Assembly (NCBI RefSeq): GCF_035046505.1
Contig: NC_089825.1
Location: forward strand, 3,127,029-3,191,028
Length of the DNA stretch: 64,000 nucleotides
Origin: Tiliqua scincoides
Lineage: Eukaryota > Chordata > Lepidosauria > Squamata > Scincidae
Direction of reading: 5' to 3'
This document shows, in pieces, positions 59,539-64,000 of the stretch. The notes under the pieces were generated by a model, which searched no databases, had not been told where the DNA came from, and saw only the letters and a list, made by a program, of their open reading frames with translations. Numbering within the stretch: the first letter of the stretch is position 1; each line of letters starts with the position of its first letter. The position numbers and the translations under genes were made by a program.

Positions 59539-60771
59539 CAGATCTCAAAACACATAGACGAACAGGCCTTGCTGAGGGAGAGTCAGCATGGCTTCTGTAA
59601 GGGTAAGTCTTGCCTCACAAACCTTATAGAATTCTTTGAAAAGGTCAACAGGCATGTGGATGCGGGAGAACCCGTGGACATTATATATCTGGACTTTCAG
59701 AAGGCATTTGACACGGTCCCTCACCAAAGGCTACTGAAAAAACTCCACAGTCAGGGAATTAGAGGACAGATCCTCTCGTGGATTGAGAACTGGTTGGAGG
59801 CCAGGAAGCAGAGAGTGGGTGTCAATGGGCAATTTTCACAATGGAGAGAGGTGAAAAGCGGTGTGCCCCAAGGATCTGTCCTGGGACCGGTGCTTTTCAA
59901 CCTCTTCATAAATGACCTGGAGACAGGGTTGAGCAGTGAAGTGGCTAAGTTTGCAGACGACACCAAACTTTTCCGAGTGGTAAAGACCAGAAGTGATTGT
60001 GAGGAGCTCCAGAAGGATCTCTCCAGACTGGCAGAATGGGCAGCAAAATGGCAGATGCGCTTCAATGTCAGTAAGTGTAAAGTCATGCACATTGGGGCAA
60101 AAAATCAAAACTTTAGATATAGGCTGATGGGTTCTGAGCTGTCTGTGACAGATCAGGAGAGAGATCTTGGGGTGGTGGTGGACAGGTCGATGAAAGTGTC
60201 GACCCAATGTGCGGCGGCAGTGAAGAAGGCCAATTCTATGCTTGGGATCATTAGGAAGGGTATTGAGAACAAAACGGCTAGTATTATAATGCCGTTGTAC
60301 AAATCGATGGTAAGGCCACACCTGGAGTATTGTGTCCAGTTCTGGTCGCCGCATCTCAAAAAAGACATAGTGGAAATGGAAAAGGTGCAAAAGAGAGCGA
60401 CTAAGATGATTACGGGGCTGGGGCACCTTCCTTATGAGGAAAGGCTACGGCGTTTGGGCCTCTTCAGCCTAGAAAAGAGACGCCTGAGGGGGGACATGAT
60501 TGAGACATACAAAATTATGCAGGGGATGGACAGAGTGGATAGGGAGATGCTCTTTACACTCTCACATAATACCAGAACCAGGGGACATCCACTAAAATTG
60601 AGTGTTGGGCGGGTTAGGACAGACAAAAGAAAATATTTCTTTACTCAGCGTGTGGTCGGTCTGTGGAACTCCTTGCCACAGGATGTGGTGCTGGCGTCTA
60701 GCCTAGACGCCTTTAAAAGGGGATTGGACGAGTTTCTGGAGGAAAAATCCATTATGGGGTACAAGCCATGA
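59539..60771 (+). CDS. CR1 ORF2 C-terminal part, intact frame
   Basis: About 410 codons without interruption, from ISKHIDEQ through IIYLDFQKAFDTVPHQRLLK, FADDTKLF and LWNSLPQDVV to the stop. The upstream 50 bases of open frame (from 59485) are flanking DNA. The RT fingers and the endonuclease are missing by 5' truncation, so it cannot be an active element. Confidence 0.88.
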   Translation, partial: QISKHIDEQALLRESQHGFCKGKSCLTNLIEFFEKVNRHVDAGEPVDIIYLDFQKAFDTVPHQRLLKKLHSQGIRGQILSWIENWLEARKQRVGVNGQFSQWREVKSGVPQGSVLGPVLFNLFINDLETGLSSEVAKFADDTKLFRVVKTRSDCEELQKDLSRLAEWAAKWQMRFNVSKCKVMHIGAKNQNFRYRLMGSELSVTDQERDLGVVVDRSMKVSTQCAAAVKKANSMLGIIRKGIENKTASIIMPLYKSMVRPHLEYCVQFWSPHLKKDIVEMEKVQKRATKMITGLGHLPYEERLRRLGLFSLEKRRLRGDMIETYKIMQGMDRVDREMLFTLSHNTRTRGHPLKLSVGRVRTDKRKYFFTQRVVGLWNSLPQDVVLASSLDAFKRGLDEFLEEKSIMGYKP

Positions 60772-60972
60772 TGTGTATGCGCAACCTCCTGATTTTAGGA
60801 ATGGGTTAAGTCAGAATGCCAGATGTAGGGGAGAGCACCAGGACGAGGTCTCTTGTTATCTGGTGTGCTCCCTGGGGCATTTGGTGGGCCGCTGTGAGAT
60901 ACAGGAAGCTGGACTAGATGGGCCTATGGCCTGATCCAGTGGGGCTGTTCTTATGTTCTTATGTTCTTATGT
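59539..60972 (+). mobile_element. CR1 LINE, young 5'-truncated copy
   Basis: It begins in the RT (ISKHIDEQALLRESQHGFCK) and ends in three TTCTTATG units. It is almost identical to the copies at 17301 and 30906. Confidence 0.95.
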
Positions 60973-61598
60973 CCTCATCACATGACACTGCAAGAAGTCT
61001 CAGCACTGCCGAGAGGCCATCTTCACTCACGGGGAATTGTCCGTGTGCTTATCTTGCATCATGTTCCATTTGTTAGAGAGCAGCCTGGTTCCCTTTCTGC
61101 CTGTTCATTCACACTATTTTCTAAACCTTTTTCTTCTTCTCCACCTTACATTTAAATACTTGTACGCTCCAGATTTCATCTCATGAACCTGATGACACAC
61201 AAGCCTCTTCTGAAACAAATGTGTTTGTGCTACAGGGCTTGTGGTTTTAGCTGTCAGACGAACACAGCAATAGACAAATTCTGACATGATTCAAAGATGA
61301 GAAAAATTCCTAATTATATCAATGTAAAAGAAAAATGGACAAAAGTTTGATACACACAAAACTCTTTAACATAATTGTTTACTACTGACATAATTTTTTG
61401 CAACCATAATTTTGCATCATTTACTATTGGCATAATTTTTTGCAACCATAATTCATTGTATTTTTATATAAAATATTTCTTCTGTCAACTATGGCCTTTT
61501 CTGCTTTGTAATAGATATGTAATAAAGATATGTAAAAAGTGAAACATGCTGGCCCAGGTAAGGATTATGTGTGAAATATTTGTCATTCAGGAATTCAT

Positions 61599-62064
61599 GC
61601 TGAAACAGAGACGCCTGCGTTGGCTCGGTCATGTCGTGAGAATGGATGATGGCCGGATCCCAAAGGATCTCCTCTATGGAGAACTCGTGCAAGGAAAGCG
61701 CCCTACAGGTAGACCACAGCTGCGATACAAGGACATCTGCAAGAGGGATCTGAAGGCCTTAGGGATGGACCTCAACAAGTGGGAAACCCTGGCCTCTGAG
61801 CGGCCCGCTTGGAGGCAGGCTGTGCAGCATAGCCTTTCCCAGTTTGAAGAGACACTTGGCCAACAGTCTGAGGCTAAGAGGCAAAGAAGGAAGGCCCATA
61901 GCCAGGGAGACAGACCAGGGACAGACTGCACTTGCTCCCGGTGTGGAAGGGATTGTCACTCCCGGATTGGCCTTTTCAGCCACACTAGACGCTGTTCCAG
62001 AACCACCTTTCAGAGTGCAATACCATAGTCTTTCGAGACTGAAGGTTGCCAATACAATACAATA
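61599..62064 (+). mobile_element. RTE-like LINE 3' fragment with 11-bp target duplication
   Basis: CAGGAATTCAT is present at 61588-61598 and 62065-62075. The insert encodes LKQRRLRWLGHVVRMDDG to RDCHSRIGLFSHTRRC in an open frame, and ends GGTTGCC then AATAC repeats. Confidence 0.92.
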
Positions 62065-62404
62065 CAGGAATTCATTAATTTGTGGTGTTGTAGATTTCAT
62101 AGTTGCTCAACCAACATATTTTTACTGAACATTTGAATGAATCTGTCTTTGAATGAAGATAGTTTCTTAGAACACTGTGGCAAACATTTGTGCCATTTAC
62201 AGTCTCCAGAAGAACCTGAGAATGGCCTATTGCACTGCTTTCCTGTGGTAGAAGCCACTGAACAAAACCAAACAGTGACAATTTAGGGAATACAGGTCCT
62301 TGAAAGAGACTTCTTAGGGAATACAGGTCCCTGAAAGAGAGCTATTTGTTTCAAAGGGAAAAACACAAGTCAGGTTTTGGCAGTTGGACATGCAAAGCTC
62401 AGAA

Positions 62405-62466
62405 TAAGAAACATAAGAACAGCCCCACTGGATCAGGCCATAGGCCCATCTAATCCAGCTTCCCGA
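62405..62466 (-). mobile_element. CR1 3' tail fragment
   Basis: AACATAAGAACAGCCCCACT and CCATCTAATCCAGCTTCC; it stops abruptly after about 60 bases. Confidence 0.8.
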
Positions 62467-62566
62467 ATGCAGCTATAAAAACCAACAAGCCCTCCTCCAC
62501 TGAGACTGTTTCAGCACCTGTTAAAGATTCCTTTGTTGGGCAGTCTGCACTTTTGGCCTGCAGAGC

Positions 62567-62802
62567 ATAAGAATATAAGAAGAGCCCCGCTGGATCAGGA
62601 CAAAGGCCCATCTAGTCCAGCTTCCTGTATCTCGCAGTGGCCCACCAGATGCCTCAGGGAGCACACAAGACAAGAGCCCTCCCTTGCCTCTGGCATTCCT
62701 AGGTAGCCTTCTTCTAAAATCAGGAGGCTGCATATACCCATCATGGCTTGCAAGCTGTGAAGGACTTTTCTTCCAGAAATCTGTTCAATTCCCTTTCAAA
62801 GG
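62567..62802 (-). mobile_element. CR1 3' UTR and ORF2-end fragment, older
   Basis: AGAATATAAGAAGAGCCCCG, AGATGCCTCAGGGAGCACAC and AAGGACTTTTCTTCCAGAA are the reverse of a diverged CR1 3' end. Confidence 0.85.
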
Positions 62803-63640
62803 TCAGATCTCTTCACTACCATCAGTGCAATGGCACCACTCCCTTCATACACTGTCTGGTGACAGATTGTGCTTGAAAGATTTGGACCCCTCCCTTTACA
62901 TTTGCCCTGGGCTCACTCCCTTGCACATCCTATCTCGAAACATCGCTCCTGTGACCTTCACCCTCCACCACCAAATAATGGAATGTATTTTACTGATGCT
63001 GTTTTAATCTTTTCTTGGAGGGGGAAGACACCTTGGGGCCATTTATATAGTGCAAAGGTGCAATAAAAATCTCTCTCTCCCTCTGTCTCTCTTACACACA
63101 CACACACCCCATGACGATAAACTCCCCTTGAGGTGGGGCAGATCCAAGGGTGGGCATCGGTGCATGGCCCCCCCAAACTGCCAGGAAGCAAGGGAGCTGG
63201 CTGCAGGCTGGGGAGCAAAATCAGGTGCAAGGAGAACGCCCACTGGTTGAGTACCAGCAAGATTGGCTGGACTGGGAACCCAGGTCTACCCAACCAGTAG
63301 ACCTGGGCTCCAAGTCCAGATGGAAGCTCAGGTCTAGCCCCCCAGCCAACCTTGGCCACCAAGGCTATCAAGTTCAACCTGAAGCCCAGGTCTACCCATC
63401 TGGTTGATCTGGGATCTGAAGTTGGTGGTGCTCATGGGCCCCACCCAAACACAAACACTGGATCCACCCCTGCTATATTCCTGATATAGCAGAATAATAA
63501 TTAGGATGGATTAATTCAATAATATTGATTAGAATGTGGTCTAATCAAATATGGTCTTATTAAACATTGTGATAAGGAACAGACAACCAAAAGGTTTATG
63601 AGCCAGGAAAGAAAACAGGCTGACACCAGGCTCTGTTGCC
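62803..63640. other. intergenic, nothing recognised
   Basis: A short (CT)n/(CA)n stretch lies near 63070-63110. No gene seen. Confidence 0.4.
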
Positions 63641-63649
63641 ATTCCTCAC

Positions 63650-64000
63650 CTTTAATAATTGGAAAAATATGATCAATCTCGCTTGCAGAGTGAAATACTT
63701 TATAGAACTTTCAGCGCAATACATACAGAAATAAACTTTATACAGAATAAATAGAAAAGCTTCACTAACATCTTGTTTTTAAAAGCACATCACAGTCAAC
63801 ATGAAACTGCTCCAGAATAATTTAAAAGTGCAAATCAGATGTGCAATTATTCATCATAATTTTTTGTGTATCTGTTTCATTCATTCCTATTACGTCTCCT
63901 TAATCCAGTCTCCAACTCTGATACGCCTTGATTAATTCCATCAAGAACTTCTGTTTTGTGTTGCGCTTCCAATGGATCCAGGAAGAACGCCTCGTGATCA
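63650..64000 (-). other. possible terminal exon of a minus-strand gene at the window edge
   Basis: Two minus-strand frames stay open from the edge: one reads DHEAFFLDPLEAQHKTEV...LRRRNRNE and stops at 63880-63878, the other reads SSWIHWKRNTKQKF...YQSWRLD and stops near 63900. AT-rich sequence and an ATTAAA on the minus strand at 63655-63650 follow, as a 3' UTR would. I do not recognise either product, and the open stretch of about 40 codons could be chance. Confidence 0.25.

Overview
The window looks like nuclear DNA of a squamate reptile (lizard, gecko or snake). I infer this from vertebrate genes with spliced exons, abundant CR1 LINEs ending in TTCTTATG repeats, a tRNA-derived SINE of the squamate type, RTE-like LINEs, a Vingi-like LINE and many hAT and Harbinger-like MITEs. 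The species cannot be named from the sequence.

Three host genes are supported. DHCR24 (24-dehydrocholesterol reductase) lies on the minus strand: seven exons between 15601 and 5356 encode the first 406 residues, and the last exons must lie left of the window. PIGA (catalytic subunit of the GPI-GlcNAc transferase) lies on the plus strand: a non-coding first exon near 34.1 kb and five coding exons from 38606 to 46319 give a complete 484-residue protein. A GC-rich single-exon bHLH gene of the Fer3/PTF1A type lies at 57929-58255. Each gene starts in a CpG island. DHCR24 and PIGA point away from each other with about 18 kb of transposon-packed DNA between them. In human these genes are on different chromosomes, so the adjacency deserves a check.

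Layout: 1-5097 a CR1 tail abutting a nearly full-length Vingi-like LINE, inside a DHCR24 intron; 5356-15601 DHCR24 with SINE, L2-like, hAT and CR1 insertions; 15.1-16.2 kb the DHCR24 promoter with a tandem GC-rich repeat and a long hairpin MITE; 16.3-20.4 kb two old LTR-like pieces carrying RTE and CR1 insertions; 21.3-23.2 kb a hAT element carrying a SINE and an RTE LINE; 23.8-27 kb an old hAT transposon with two RTE insertions; 28.5-33.9 kb young CR1 copies and a MITE split by one of them; 34-46.7 kb PIGA; 46.7-57 kb mostly unique DNA plus two ancient CR1 copies, one a nest of four elements; 57-59 kb the bHLH gene; 59.5-62.8 kb a young CR1, an RTE copy and CR1 tails. A possible last exon of a minus-strand gene touches the right edge.

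The host genes share no obvious pathway beyond membrane lipid biology: DHCR24 makes cholesterol or desmosterol products in the ER, and PIGA starts GPI-anchor synthesis in the ER. What stands out is the transposon record: target-site duplications and nesting allow a relative order of insertion, and the three promoters share the same GC-rich MITE family.
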